Shown here piece after piece: positions 1-8,113 of a DNA stretch of 64,000 nucleotides (positions are counted from its first letter, which is position 1; the number at the start of each line of letters is the position of its first letter). A program made the translations under genes and the position numbers. Under the pieces are notes generated by a model. That model was not told the origin of the DNA. It saw only the letters and a program-made list of their open reading frames with translations, and ran no database searches. Location of the stretch: positions 1,364,001 to 1,428,000 of the forward strand of contig CAVQDV010000005.1 of assembly GCA_963711375.1 (NCBI GenBank), in the 5' to 3' direction. This DNA comes from CAVQDV01 sp963711375 (GTDB lineage Bacteria; Pseudomonadota; Gammaproteobacteria; Coxiellales; Coxiellaceae).

Positions 1-337
1 GCGTTTGATTTTCTATCAAGCCTTCACAAATTCTCTCGATTCCCTCATCGGTAAGCCCAGTCTTGGAGAGCGAAAGATCGGTAAGGGTAGTGTTTTTTTT
101 TAAAACCTCGCCAAAATATTGGGCCCCCACTAAGCTTAGAGGGCTCTTTCCAAAATCGATTCGTTTAACAGTTTGATTTTTTTTCAAGGCCTCGCAAATC
201 GCACGGAGTTGCTCATCGCGCAGACTAACGAGTACCATGAACATAAAGTTTAAGCCTGGGTCATTATTTTTTAATCCCTCTATGAGAATTTCTATTTCTT
301 TTTCTTCTAGAGGTCTCGGTATTTCTTCATATCTCAT
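1..337 (-). CDS. Leucine-rich-repeat protein, N-terminal part (runs off the window)
   Basis: An open frame reads from an ATG at 337 to the window edge, giving 112 residues with no stop. After a charged N-terminus (MRYEEIPRPLEEKE) the sequence has ribonuclease-inhibitor-like leucine-rich repeats: segments of the type LRAICEALKKNQTVKRIDF and YFGEVLKKNTTLTDLSLS recur with about 28-residue periodicity. A GAGGAGT ribosome site lies 6-12 bases upstream. The gene begins only 12 bp after the stop of the F-box/RCC1 gene on the same strand, so the two are probably one transcript. LRR domains mediate protein-protein contacts and are common in Legionella-type effectors. Function is otherwise unknown, and the C-terminus lies outside the window. 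Confidence 0.75.
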   Translation of the reverse strand, partial: MRYEEIPRPLEEKEIEILIEGLKNNDPGLNFMFMVLVSLRDEQLRAICEALKKNQTVKRIDFGKSPLSLVGAQYFGEVLKKNTTLTDLSLSKTGLTDEGIERICEGLIENQT

Positions 338-349
338 CACTACTCCTCA

Positions 350-2860
350 TTAATTCTTCTTCATAAAAGCTTGTTGTTCTTGAGAGTCATCATCTGTTTC
401 AGTTAAAGATTCCGGTCGAGTCTTGAGCGGGATAATTGCAGGGTCGGTAATCAACTCTTCCCAAACCGATCCATAAATTGGAACAAAGGTGAAAATATCC
501 AGCTCCTTTAGCTGCTTTGAATCATAACCACATTGACTCCAGGTATTGTCCCCAGTAGCAGCCAAATGGGGAATCCCAGATTCATTAAATCCATACACCA
601 GGGTAAAATTATCACCCGCGCTAACTCGAATAATTTTTCGTAAACCCGGTGGCAAAGGCACCACTGTGAATTTATCTTGATTAAGTTGATTTCCAGTTCC
701 AAGTTGGCCTTTTTCATTATTGCCGCAGCAGGCAATGAGAGCTTGGCCCTTTGCATCGATACCACTGACAATTGAGTGATAAATGCCATTAGAAATTTGA
801 CATACCGCGGCAAAATCTTCTGGTAAATCCAAATTTTTAATATTGGGTTTCTTTCCAAGATTCAGAGCAAAATGCTTTGTTTGACCATTGTTATTTGAGC
901 AGCGCACAACGATATAAGGGAGATTTTCGCCATCATTCAATGTATTATTGCTCGCAATAATTTCATCTATCCTAGTAAAAGATAAGGGCAATTTTATACA
1001 GGTAAAGAGCTTATCTGAAAATTCGTTGTTCTTATCAGTAATATCGAGGTATTTTTCTGGAATTTTGAAGGGCCTGTTTTTAACTGAATCCAAATCCGAA
1101 TCCGAATCTTCTTCTGAAACTGTTATTGCTTCAGTAGGGGTATTAAAGCTTGCTAAAAACAGTTGATTATCTTTATCCTTCCCATATAGCACTGTATGAG
1201 TAGAATCAAAGCGCACGTCTACCCAGTCGCTGGGCGGTCTTAGAACATAGCTTTGATCTCTGGATCTCTGAGAAATAAGTGCAAAAATGGGTTCCCCATT
1301 ATAATCTTCACCATGTAAAACGATATATTGATCAATATCATCGTTCTGGGTGATATAAAGACGAAAAATCTTTGAAAAAAATTCTGGGATTTCTTCGGAA
1401 AGAAAGGAAGGCATATTGGGATAAACTTTTCCCCCACCAATCTTAGGCAGGTGATTGTAAGTAGGGCCACAAGTGAATAGAAGAGGCAATCCTTCTTTAT
1501 TGATAGCGCTTATCGCGGAACAACCGTCACCAATCGCAATATCTGTCACGCACGTTAAAGAGTCCGGTAAAGGGACGAGGCAAACGCCAAAAGGGAGTTT
1601 GTCATTATCAAGAAGGTGAGACTTAGAGCCAGCTGCAGCAAGTAAAGGTTGGCCTTTCTCATCGACACCATAAATTATAAAATGACTGTCATAGGGAAAA
1701 GTTAAAGCCAAGGACCGTCCAACTGCAATTTGAATGATACGAGCAAAAGTTTTCGGCAAATTGAAGCAAGTGAATATTTTTAAATTTTCAACATTAGCAG
1801 CGGTAAACTGGCCAATATTTTTTCCACTTGCTGCTATAAAAGAAGTATTTTTTTTCCATATGAAGGAACAATTCCTGCTTACATTAAATTCTATCGCGGA
1901 GCGAGAAATTAAATTTTTCCAAATGGGATCCTCATGCGTTGCTTTATAGAAAAATTTGCATGTTCGTCCTGCTCGCGCGGCTTCTTTAATAGGAAGAAAA
2001 TCAAAAATCTTTCTGACAAGTTCAATAGGAAATTTAGCAAAAGGGGAAGTATAATTTTCATCAGTGATTACTGATTCAATTAAAGGTGATGCGGCTTTTG
2101 GAGTTTTAAGTGGATTTTTAGAAGGAGACTCATTCCTATTTTTAAAATAATTAAGAGTCGATCTAAAAACTTGTGCTTCAACTTTCTCTCCAATTGACAA
2201 TGAAAAATTTTTGCCTTGATCATTTTGATTAAACAGATTGGAAAATTCATCTATTATTCTATCTTCGCAAAGCGCTTGAATATGTTCCCAGACAACTTTT
2301 AAACCCTCGTCTCGAATTTTACTCAATAAGCGTAGAAGATCTTTTTGTGTGCGTTGAGATAAATAGTTTACTAGCATTTTTGTAATAATATTAGGGAGTT
2401 TAAGTTGAAATTTAGTCATACCAAGCAAAGAACCCGTACGGCCCTTATCGAGCAAAAGAGGTAGATTTTCATAGCCCTTGTCGTGGCAAAAATCGAAAAT
2501 GCTATTTGCAAAAATATGGGGGGTTTCGGAGTCAAATAATCGAATTTGGATTTTTTTTGTATATGGTTTTATCGGTGATAATAATTCAGCCTTAGCTAGA
2601 GCACACAATGCGAGCGCCAAATTTTGAGGATCTTGGTGTGAAACTAAGGCATCAAAATTGTTTTCAAGCACTTTAGGGTAAGTATCAAGATATCGAAAAG
2701 CTTGAAGCAGGGTTTCTGGACTCTTATAAGTTTTAATTGCTTCTTGCTCTTTATGGGTAATAGTAATTTCTGATTTTGCCAAGAAAACTATAATCAAAGA
2801 AATATATTCATTCTGAGGAAAATCCTCGATGATTACGGGTTCCACTTCTATTTTTCTCAT
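350..2860 (-). CDS. F-box and RCC1-repeat protein, candidate translocated effector
   Basis: The protein is 836 residues from the ATG at 2860, chosen because GGAG stands 8 bases upstream; an in-frame start at 2974 has no such site. Residues about 275-320 form an F-box (PFAKFPIELVRKIFDFLPIK, then a Cys-Lys-Phe-Phe and a Pro-Ile-Trp-Lys). The F-box is the Skp1-binding module of eukaryotic SCF ubiquitin ligases. The C-terminal half carries RCC1-like blades with repeated G-x-P-x-L-A-A-x-G and GDNFTLVYG motifs, predicting a beta-propeller. The C-terminus is rich in Glu/Asp/Ser (TETDDDSQEQQAF), like the E-block of Dot/Icm substrates. A natural model is an F-box adaptor that uses the propeller to recruit a host protein; this is inference. 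No signal peptide is seen. Confidence 0.8.
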   Translation of the reverse strand: MRKIEVEPVIIEDFPQNEYISLIIVFLAKSEITITHKEQEAIKTYKSPETLLQAFRYLDTYPKVLENNFDALVSHQDPQNLALALCALAKAELLSPIKPYTKKIQIRLFDSETPHIFANSIFDFCHDKGYENLPLLLDKGRTGSLLGMTKFQLKLPNIITKMLVNYLSQRTQKDLLRLLSKIRDEGLKVVWEHIQALCEDRIIDEFSNLFNQNDQGKNFSLSIGEKVEAQVFRSTLNYFKNRNESPSKNPLKTPKAASPLIESVITDENYTSPFAKFPIELVRKIFDFLPIKEAARAGRTCKFFYKATHEDPIWKNLISRSAIEFNVSRNCSFIWKKNTSFIAASGKNIGQFTAANVENLKIFTCFNLPKTFARIIQIAVGRSLALTFPYDSHFIIYGVDEKGQPLLAAAGSKSHLLDNDKLPFGVCLVPLPDSLTCVTDIAIGDGCSAISAINKEGLPLLFTCGPTYNHLPKIGGGKVYPNMPSFLSEEIPEFFSKIFRLYITQNDDIDQYIVLHGEDYNGEPIFALISQRSRDQSYVLRPPSDWVDVRFDSTHTVLYGKDKDNQLFLASFNTPTEAITVSEEDSDSDLDSVKNRPFKIPEKYLDITDKNNEFSDKLFTCIKLPLSFTRIDEIIASNNTLNDGENLPYIVVRCSNNNGQTKHFALNLGKKPNIKNLDLPEDFAAVCQISNGIYHSIVSGIDAKGQALIACCGNNEKGQLGTGNQLNQDKFTVVPLPPGLRKIIRVSAGDNFTLVYGFNESGIPHLAATGDNTWSQCGYDSKQLKELDIFTFVPIYGSVWEELITDPAIIPLKTRPESLTETDDDSQEQQAFMKKN

Positions 2861-2913
2861 AAGGACAACTCCATTGTTTTGTCTCTGCAAAACTCTAGGG
2901 AGAAATCCCAAAG

Positions 2914-2942
2914 AAAAATAGGGTATTTTATACCCTATTTTT
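2914..2942. repeat. Perfect 13-bp palindrome in the leader of the F-box/RCC1 gene
   Basis: The arms AAAAATAGGGTAT and ATACCCTATTTTT are perfectly complementary and separated by TTT. The element lies 54 bp upstream of the 2860 start and overlaps the best -10 candidate, so it could be an operator. As RNA it would be a weak A/T-flanked hairpin readable as a terminator in either direction. Confidence 0.6.
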
Positions 2943-2956
2943 TGCGTAGGAAGCAA
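2927..2956 (-). promoter_or_regulatory. Possible sigma-70 promoter of the F-box/RCC1 gene
   Basis: On the minus strand TTGCTT (2951-2956) is followed after 18 bp by TATAAA (2927-2932). The -10 falls inside the 13-bp palindrome. Unlike the other effector-like genes here, no pair of TTAA half-sites at 11-bp spacing is seen upstream. Confidence 0.35.
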
Positions 2957-3176
2957 AAAAGCATGCCAACCCAAACCGCTTTTGATGTTATATTTTTAAA
3001 ACATGGGGTTAAATTTTAATTTATGTGAGGGTTTTTAACAACCTGTACAAAATCTGCTTAAACATCCCTTTTTCTCTCTAAAAAAACCCTAAAATACGAA
3101 TTTACAAAAATAAAAAAGGTATATAAATCTATTATACAGTGTGAAAGCATTGTGAATTTTAAAAAAAATATGCGGT

Positions 3177-3289
3177 GAGTTCCACCGTGAATTGCCGGTG
3201 GAGAGGAAGGCTCTGGCTTTGATTATAAAATTAAAGTGAAACCAGCCTCTGTGAAGCAGGAATCTAACAGCAAAGCTACTTTTGGATAG
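3177..3289 (+). pseudogene. 3'-terminal remnant of an IS200/IS605-type tnpB
   Basis: Translation from 3177 gives EFHRELPVERKALAL followed by IIKLK and a stop; this resembles the C-terminal end of TnpB/OrfB proteins. Near 3236 the frame shifts by one and continues as VKPASVKQESNSKATFG to TAG at 3287-3289, again a typical TnpB tail. No earlier TnpB sequence, zinc-finger Cys motifs or TnpA are present, so this is a scar of about 110 bp. Nucleotides 3290-3360 continue with structured sequence (AACGGCC...GGAACGTT) of the kind expected at an IS right end or omega-RNA region. The scar sits immediately upstream of the GDSL lipase promoter. Confidence 0.65.
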
Positions 3290-3403
3290 GTTTGCATAAG
3301 TTTAGAAGAACGGCCAGAGACCCAGGCAAGCTTCAGAAAAACGGAACGTTGAAGGGGCTTTTTAGGCTTAATTCGGCTAAAATCTGTACATTTCTAGGCA
3401 GTT

Positions 3404-3435
3404 TTAAGGTTCCCTTAAGGTTCATGGGGTATAAT
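3404..3435 (+). promoter_or_regulatory. PmrA-type box and -10 of the GDSL lipase gene
   Basis: Two identical half-sites TTAAGGTT (3404-3411 and 3415-3422) lie 11 bp apart. Exactly 7 bp later comes TATAAT (3430-3435). The second half-site occupies the -35 position, as expected for a response-regulator-activated promoter. Assignment to PmrA rests on similarity to the known cTTAA-N6-cTTAA consensus. Confidence 0.75.
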
Positions 3436-3454
3436 TTGCCTAAATAATGAGAAA

Positions 3455-4621
3455 ATGACGATGTACAGAAAACTAATAGCGATGATCTTTTGCCTATCGA
3501 CCCCTTTACTAGCTTCGGCTGGAATATCGAATGTTATCGTGTTTGGCGATAGCTATTCGGATATGGGCAACTTCCCGGAAGATGCCCACACCCTAACAGA
3601 TCCTAATAAGCCGATGACACTTGCCAATTTAACGAGCATGGTTTTCGTTCCGGTGGTCAATCCCGTTGATCTTTCCCTGCCAAACGTCAATGTCCATAAT
3701 TATCCTGTTCCAAATTTGGCAAATGATCATCTACCTCCTCAGCCTACGCTCGATGGAATTGTGCGCCCTTTTCGCAGCCTATCTTGGACAGAATTTTTAA
3801 CGACGGATTTATATGCCGATAATCAAATTAGTTCGCCCAATATTACACCCTGGATTAGCGTTGAAAATAGCGCTCAAAACATTGCTGGCGTAAACATGTC
3901 CGTTAATTATGCCTGGGCCAGTGCAACAAGTCTTTCTACTTGCACTTATTATGGTAGCTTTAAAAAAGTTCCCGCAAATCTTTGCACGGCAGAAGGCATG
4001 CTTTGGGCTCGACAAACTTATTTAGCGGATCCGTCTCTTGCGAATTTAGGAAAAGTTATCGTGCCTGGGATGGATCGACAAATTGAATTATTCCTCGCTG
4101 ATTTAAAAACGAAGAGAGTCTCCGTAAATGCCAACACCGATTACGTACTAGAAATAGGCGGTAATGATTTATTATCGGCCGCGAAACATCTTCGATCACC
4201 CAGTACCTATAATATGGCAACACGGGTATATATGGGTGCCTATCGAATACTGACTTCGATTCCCCAAGGGCATGTTTATATTTTTACGTTGGCGAATTTT
4301 GATTTAACTCCATTCGCCGGGCAACATCCTGTTTTGGGCTTGTTTACCCAACATTATGCACTATCTTATAATAAATATTTACGAGAAGAAGTCTCGCAAT
4401 TAAATCAACAATTCCCAGGGCGCGTGAGCTTGGTGGATGAATATCAATTTTTTCAGCAGATTGCTCAAGAAACACCAAAGCAAAATTTGCAGAAGGCCTG
4501 TCAATTGCACCCTACCCAAAATTGTCAGGGCTACAATTATTGGAATTCACTACACCCCAGTTCAAGCACTGAGGCCGAATTCGGCTACGATGTAGAGCAA
4601 GTTTTTTCACAGCAAAATTAA
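3455..4621 (+). CDS. Secreted GDSL/SGNH-family lipase or acyltransferase
   Basis: The 388-residue protein begins with a signal peptide (about 1-23, ending LLASAG). Block I GDSYSDMGN carries the nucleophile Ser33, and block III is GGND at 235-238. The C-terminal block reads WNSLHP: His367 is present but the usual catalytic Asp three residues before it is Asn364, so the enzyme may use a Ser-His dyad or be altered in activity. The family includes the Legionella PlaA/PlaC phospholipase/GCAT enzymes, so a lipid ester or acyl-transfer reaction outside the cytoplasm is likely. A second ATG two codons downstream is possible because the ribosome site is weak. The gene has its own PmrA-type promoter and converges on the ankyrin-protein gene. 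Confidence 0.85.
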   Translation: MTMYRKLIAMIFCLSTPLLASAGISNVIVFGDSYSDMGNFPEDAHTLTDPNKPMTLANLTSMVFVPVVNPVDLSLPNVNVHNYPVPNLANDHLPPQPTLDGIVRPFRSLSWTEFLTTDLYADNQISSPNITPWISVENSAQNIAGVNMSVNYAWASATSLSTCTYYGSFKKVPANLCTAEGMLWARQTYLADPSLANLGKVIVPGMDRQIELFLADLKTKRVSVNANTDYVLEIGGNDLLSAAKHLRSPSTYNMATRVYMGAYRILTSIPQGHVYIFTLANFDLTPFAGQHPVLGLFTQHYALSYNKYLREEVSQLNQQFPGRVSLVDEYQFFQQIAQETPKQNLQKACQLHPTQNCQGYNYWNSLHPSSSTEAEFGYDVEQVFSQQN

Positions 4622-4648
4622 GTATAATTAATATTGCGCGTAGTGCCG

Positions 4649-7600
4649 TCATTTATCATAAGGCATTTCCTCAGGGTATTTCGAAAGATTTTCAAGAACA
4701 GTATTGTAAGGGGGAGGGCTAAAAAAAGCGCTGGAATTCAAAGCCGGTGGTGCACTCGGAGCCGGTGAACTCAAGGCAATTAGCTCAGCAAGTTGGGAAG
4801 AAACAGCCTCAAAGACTTTTAGCAATTCTTCGTAATTTTTTCCCACGATCAACTGGTTCGATAGAACGTCTTTTGCACAAGTCAGCATGATTTGCTTCAC
4901 TTCATCCGGTAAGCTAATGGCAGATTTCACATTTTCTACGACCACCTGAGAGAAAACCAGAGGGTTCATTTGCGCCGCACAATTTAGAAAATTCAGTCTT
5001 TGATGCTCATTAGGCGCAAATATGGCCTGGAGTATAGAAAGACGAATTCCTTCCGATGAGGTTTGCCCCAGCAGCTGGAAATCTTGTTCATCTTCTTTTT
5101 TCTGAACTTTTTGAGGTGTCGATGGGATGAACCGGCGCTCCATAGGCCACGAGTTTTCAATCAATATTATTTCATCCTGAGACCATTGAAATTTATAGAG
5201 CTGTTCTCGAAAATCCGAAGTGGACCGAAGCCCCCCTATCCAACGTGATTCGTTCAGGCTATCAAGCCCATTCTCTAAAAAATCCCGCCGCTTAACATAA
5301 AAGTACATTTCAATAAATTTCTCGGCTGCAGCCAAAAAACGTGAGGCTGCCAGTTTCTTATCATGTTTACGAAAAAAATAGTTCTCTTTTAGACATCTTC
5401 CGTAAAGGTAACTAATGGTTGCAGACTCTAAAGCTGGCGAACAAACCTTGTCAACTTTCGAGCTGGTAAGTTCAAAAAATTTTTTCGAAGAACCAGAATG
5501 CCACTTTAAAGCTAAACATTGACAAATAGCAATCTCTGATGCAGTAAGCCTATTTACGGAATTGACATTTGCTTTTCCATTAAAAAAACCTGGCTTTGAA
5601 TTTTCGAGCATTTTTTCTAAAACTTCAATGCTTCGTTCCATGTATGAAGCGGCATAATGATCGATGAGAAAGGCACGAGCTAAAGGCGTATCCATTTTTT
5701 CTAAAACTTCAATGACATCTTTTTTGTTTTTTTCATCCGACAATCCACGACAGAAATCGCCTTCATTTTCTGCTTTATTAAATTTATCAGAAAGCATTTT
5801 TACAAAGTCCGCATCCGAAGGATTTTTGGCTCCTTTTTTTAAATCTTCACTTATTTGAAATGCAACAATTTTTAATTCCAAAGTGAGGTCACTCATTTCT
5901 AAAAACTCAGCCAATAATGTGCAGCGCAATTCAAACTGGGTTTTGGGATTTTTTGCTTGATAGAGGGTATCAATTCGGAATTGATCTTTGATCTGCTGAG
6001 CAATGTCGTCATGGTATGCCAATTTTGAAAGGGCAATTTCACACTCGAGACGCGCATCACCTGTTTGCAAACGGGCGAAATCGATAAACGGTTTAATAAG
6101 CGCTGAATAGGCGGGATTATCATTTAGCGAGACACCGTAATACTCCACGAAATTAATATATTCGGGGAGCCCTTTTTTCAACTCTAAATTTGCGGCTTTT
6201 AGAAAATATTCGCCAGCGAGAAGAAGATCCTTTATTTCCTTAGGATTCCCCGCCTTCGCTTGATAGGCCTTTGCTATCCCTAATGCGGATCCGAAATTTA
6301 GTACCAAGTTTGGCTTACCATTTTCCTGCTGAAGTATCAGGAGGGTTGCTTCAAAATAATTTCTCGTCGCACAGAATTCTAGGGCAGAGCCGCCCTGGCC
6401 TCCATAACTCGAATCTGCACCAGCAGCAAAAAATTTCTTAATGGTATTTAAATCCGGTTTTTCATTTAAGGCTTCGATATAAGTCTTAAAATTTTCATTA
6501 TGTATCGGGCGAGCCAATTCGATATCGATGTTATCTAAAGATAAATCTTTTAGTTTTTTTATCATCGCTTGTGAAATAATTAATTTAGATAGAGCTACTT
6601 GGAATTTTGCCCTCTCAGGATTTTCTTGTTTCGCCGTAAAATCAATAAAAGAGCTAATCACAGGTTCTTCAGATTGGTGTAAAGGAATAAAAATTAAATA
6701 CTTTTCAAGTGCTTTATCGGCCAGTAAAGTAACAGCGCGTTGAAAATATTCATTAGCCTTTATGAAATCCGTTTTTTGTCCATGAGTGCCATTCTCTAAA
6801 GCTTCGGCCACGCACAAAGCCATTTCGCCAGCTGGATCTTTGTCTTTGGAATCCGCGCAGGCTTTGTAATAGTTAAAAGCGGTTACGGGCTTTTCCAAAG
6901 CTTGAACTAGCGATGTAAGATTCTCTGGTATATTTCCGGAAGAAAATTCATATCGCAAATCATAGAGCGTTTTGGCCGCTGGAAAAGTATTCTCTTTCAA
7001 TTTAGCAAAATCTTCTGAAATATCTTTAATATTTTTATATCGAGTATCGTTTGATCCAAATATTTTCTGATAGACGTCTGCAAACTCCACGAATTCTACT
7101 TTGGCATTTAAATTGATATCGGTATTGGAGATCAGTTCCATTAGCTGGATACCAATATCCCGATGTTTCGTTTTGAAACTTAAGTGATGGATAATTTTGT
7201 TAAAGGATTCAAGAGACTTTTCGGGCTGCGCTTTAAGGTAGTTGATAAATTGAGACTTAAAACTGTTAAGATCGGGATTATAATTTATGCTGTCGAGCAT
7301 CACACAAATTACATCAACATAGCTTTTTAAATCTTCATCGCTTTGCTTCTCGCAGGCTAAATGAAAAGCATAGGCCATTGGTGAGGTATTAAAGGAACTT
7401 CCAGCTTTAGCCACAGGTCCCAGTGTATAAGGATTTGCACCATATTCCATTAATAATTTCACAAGCTCAGTTTTTTTGCTAAAGATCGCATGATGCAGCG
7501 CAAGACCATCTTCGTTCTCAATACACACATTAAAGTTGCAAAGATGTTGAAGGTCAGTCGGTATAAATTTTCGGAGAATAGATTCAGCTAAGGAGTATTC

Positions 7601-7885
7601 TTTGTCTTTGATTGCATAAAAAATGGCATTATTTATGGAAGCAAGCGGAGTGTACTTTTTGTGCATCACGAAGGCTTGAACCAGGTGGTATCTTTTTAAC
7701 GCAAGCAGGTGGAGAAGCGCGGATGGATATTCCTTACAACTCTCAATAGCTCCTTTATCTAAAAAAATTTTAAGTTCTTCTACTTCTTTTTGATTGATTT
7801 GCTTTGGAAATTCAGCACGCAATAAATTCTTCAAGCTCATCGTTTTTCTGAGCCACTCATAAAAATTCTTGTCAATTTGTCTCAT
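4649..7885 (-). CDS. Large ankyrin and Sel1/TPR-like repeat protein, candidate effector
   Basis: The protein is 1078 residues with no signal peptide. Ankyrin-like repeats occur near residues 54-85, 123-155 (LALHHAIF, then LVKLLMEYGANPYTLG) and about 480-520 (GGSALEFC...). Sel1/TPR-like helical pairs occur near 340-390 (FNYYKACADSKDKDPAGEMA, then YFQRAVTLL) and 535-575 (LLAGEYFLKAANLELKKG). Such solenoids bind proteins. The C-terminal end is Pro/Ser-rich (PAPSAPPALNSS). The ATG at 7885 has GAGG 6 bases upstream. It is transcribed divergently from the 8114 gene, and both have the same PmrA-type promoter layout. No enzymatic domain was recognised. A Dot/Icm substrate is the most likely role, inferred from architecture and promoter. 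Confidence 0.75.
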   Translation of the reverse strand: MRQIDKNFYEWLRKTMSLKNLLRAEFPKQINQKEVEELKIFLDKGAIESCKEYPSALLHLLALKRYHLVQAFVMHKKYTPLASINNAIFYAIKDKEYSLAESILRKFIPTDLQHLCNFNVCIENEDGLALHHAIFSKKTELVKLLMEYGANPYTLGPVAKAGSSFNTSPMAYAFHLACEKQSDEDLKSYVDVICVMLDSINYNPDLNSFKSQFINYLKAQPEKSLESFNKIIHHLSFKTKHRDIGIQLMELISNTDINLNAKVEFVEFADVYQKIFGSNDTRYKNIKDISEDFAKLKENTFPAAKTLYDLRYEFSSGNIPENLTSLVQALEKPVTAFNYYKACADSKDKDPAGEMALCVAEALENGTHGQKTDFIKANEYFQRAVTLLADKALEKYLIFIPLHQSEEPVISSFIDFTAKQENPERAKFQVALSKLIISQAMIKKLKDLSLDNIDIELARPIHNENFKTYIEALNEKPDLNTIKKFFAAGADSSYGGQGGSALEFCATRNYFEATLLILQQENGKPNLVLNFGSALGIAKAYQAKAGNPKEIKDLLLAGEYFLKAANLELKKGLPEYINFVEYYGVSLNDNPAYSALIKPFIDFARLQTGDARLECEIALSKLAYHDDIAQQIKDQFRIDTLYQAKNPKTQFELRCTLLAEFLEMSDLTLELKIVAFQISEDLKKGAKNPSDADFVKMLSDKFNKAENEGDFCRGLSDEKNKKDVIEVLEKMDTPLARAFLIDHYAASYMERSIEVLEKMLENSKPGFFNGKANVNSVNRLTASEIAICQCLALKWHSGSSKKFFELTSSKVDKVCSPALESATISYLYGRCLKENYFFRKHDKKLAASRFLAAAEKFIEMYFYVKRRDFLENGLDSLNESRWIGGLRSTSDFREQLYKFQWSQDEIILIENSWPMERRFIPSTPQKVQKKEDEQDFQLLGQTSSEGIRLSILQAIFAPNEHQRLNFLNCAAQMNPLVFSQVVVENVKSAISLPDEVKQIMLTCAKDVLSNQLIVGKNYEELLKVFEAVSSQLAELIALSSPAPSAPPALNSSAFFSPPPYNTVLENLSKYPEEMPYDK

Positions 7886-7917
7886 TCTAACCTCGCTTTA
7901 TCTCACTTAATAGATCT

Positions 7918-7949
7918 AGTATATCAGCCAAATGTTAAGGAATTATTAA
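7918..7949 (-). promoter_or_regulatory. PmrA-type box and -10 of the ankyrin/Sel1 gene
   Basis: On the minus strand TTAATAAT (7942-7949) and TTAACATT (7931-7938) are 11 bp apart, followed after 7 bp by TATACT (7918-7923). The geometry is identical to the lipase promoter at 3404-3435. Confidence 0.7.
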
Positions 7950-7973
7950 GCGATTTGGGGTAATTATGGGCCT

Positions 7974-8000
7974 ATCCTCTGCCCGAAGGGGAGAGGGGGC
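7974..8000. repeat. Degenerate copy of the CCCTCTCCC palindromic repeat
   Basis: CCTCTGCCC, then GAA, then GGGGAGAGGGGGC forms an imperfect palindrome related to the better copies at 29493, 34423 and 62404. It lies between two divergent candidate-effector promoters. Confidence 0.5.
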
Positions 8001-8051
8001 TCCACATTTTGAATCCACCTGCAAAGAAATATCGGATAAAAAGAATCAAAT

Positions 8052-8083
8052 TTAAGATTTCCTTAATATTATGGCCCTATACT
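8052..8083 (+). promoter_or_regulatory. PmrA-type box and -10 of the 8114 gene
   Basis: TTAAGATT (8052-8059) and TTAATATT (8063-8070) are 11 bp apart; TATACT (8078-8083) follows after 7 bp. This promoter lies inside the longest open frame (from 8009), which argues for the downstream ATG at 8114. Confidence 0.75.
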
Positions 8084-8113
8084 TTGCCTACATGCAAAAA
8101 TTTTGGAGTTACT

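Noticed and set aside
2861..3170. A PmrA-type box for the F-box/RCC1 gene
   Set aside because: Several TTAA sequences are present on the minus strand, but none pair at 11-bp spacing ahead of a -10.
3171..3360. Structured-looking intergenic RNA or riboswitch upstream of the lipase
   Set aside because: Translation shows TnpB C-terminal motifs in two frames, so most of the apparent structure is explained as a transposon scar; only a residual omega-RNA-like role remains possible.
7971..8113. Upstream start at 8009 for the Sel1/coiled-coil gene
   Set aside because: The PmrA-type box and -10 lie downstream of that ATG, so it would not be on the transcript.
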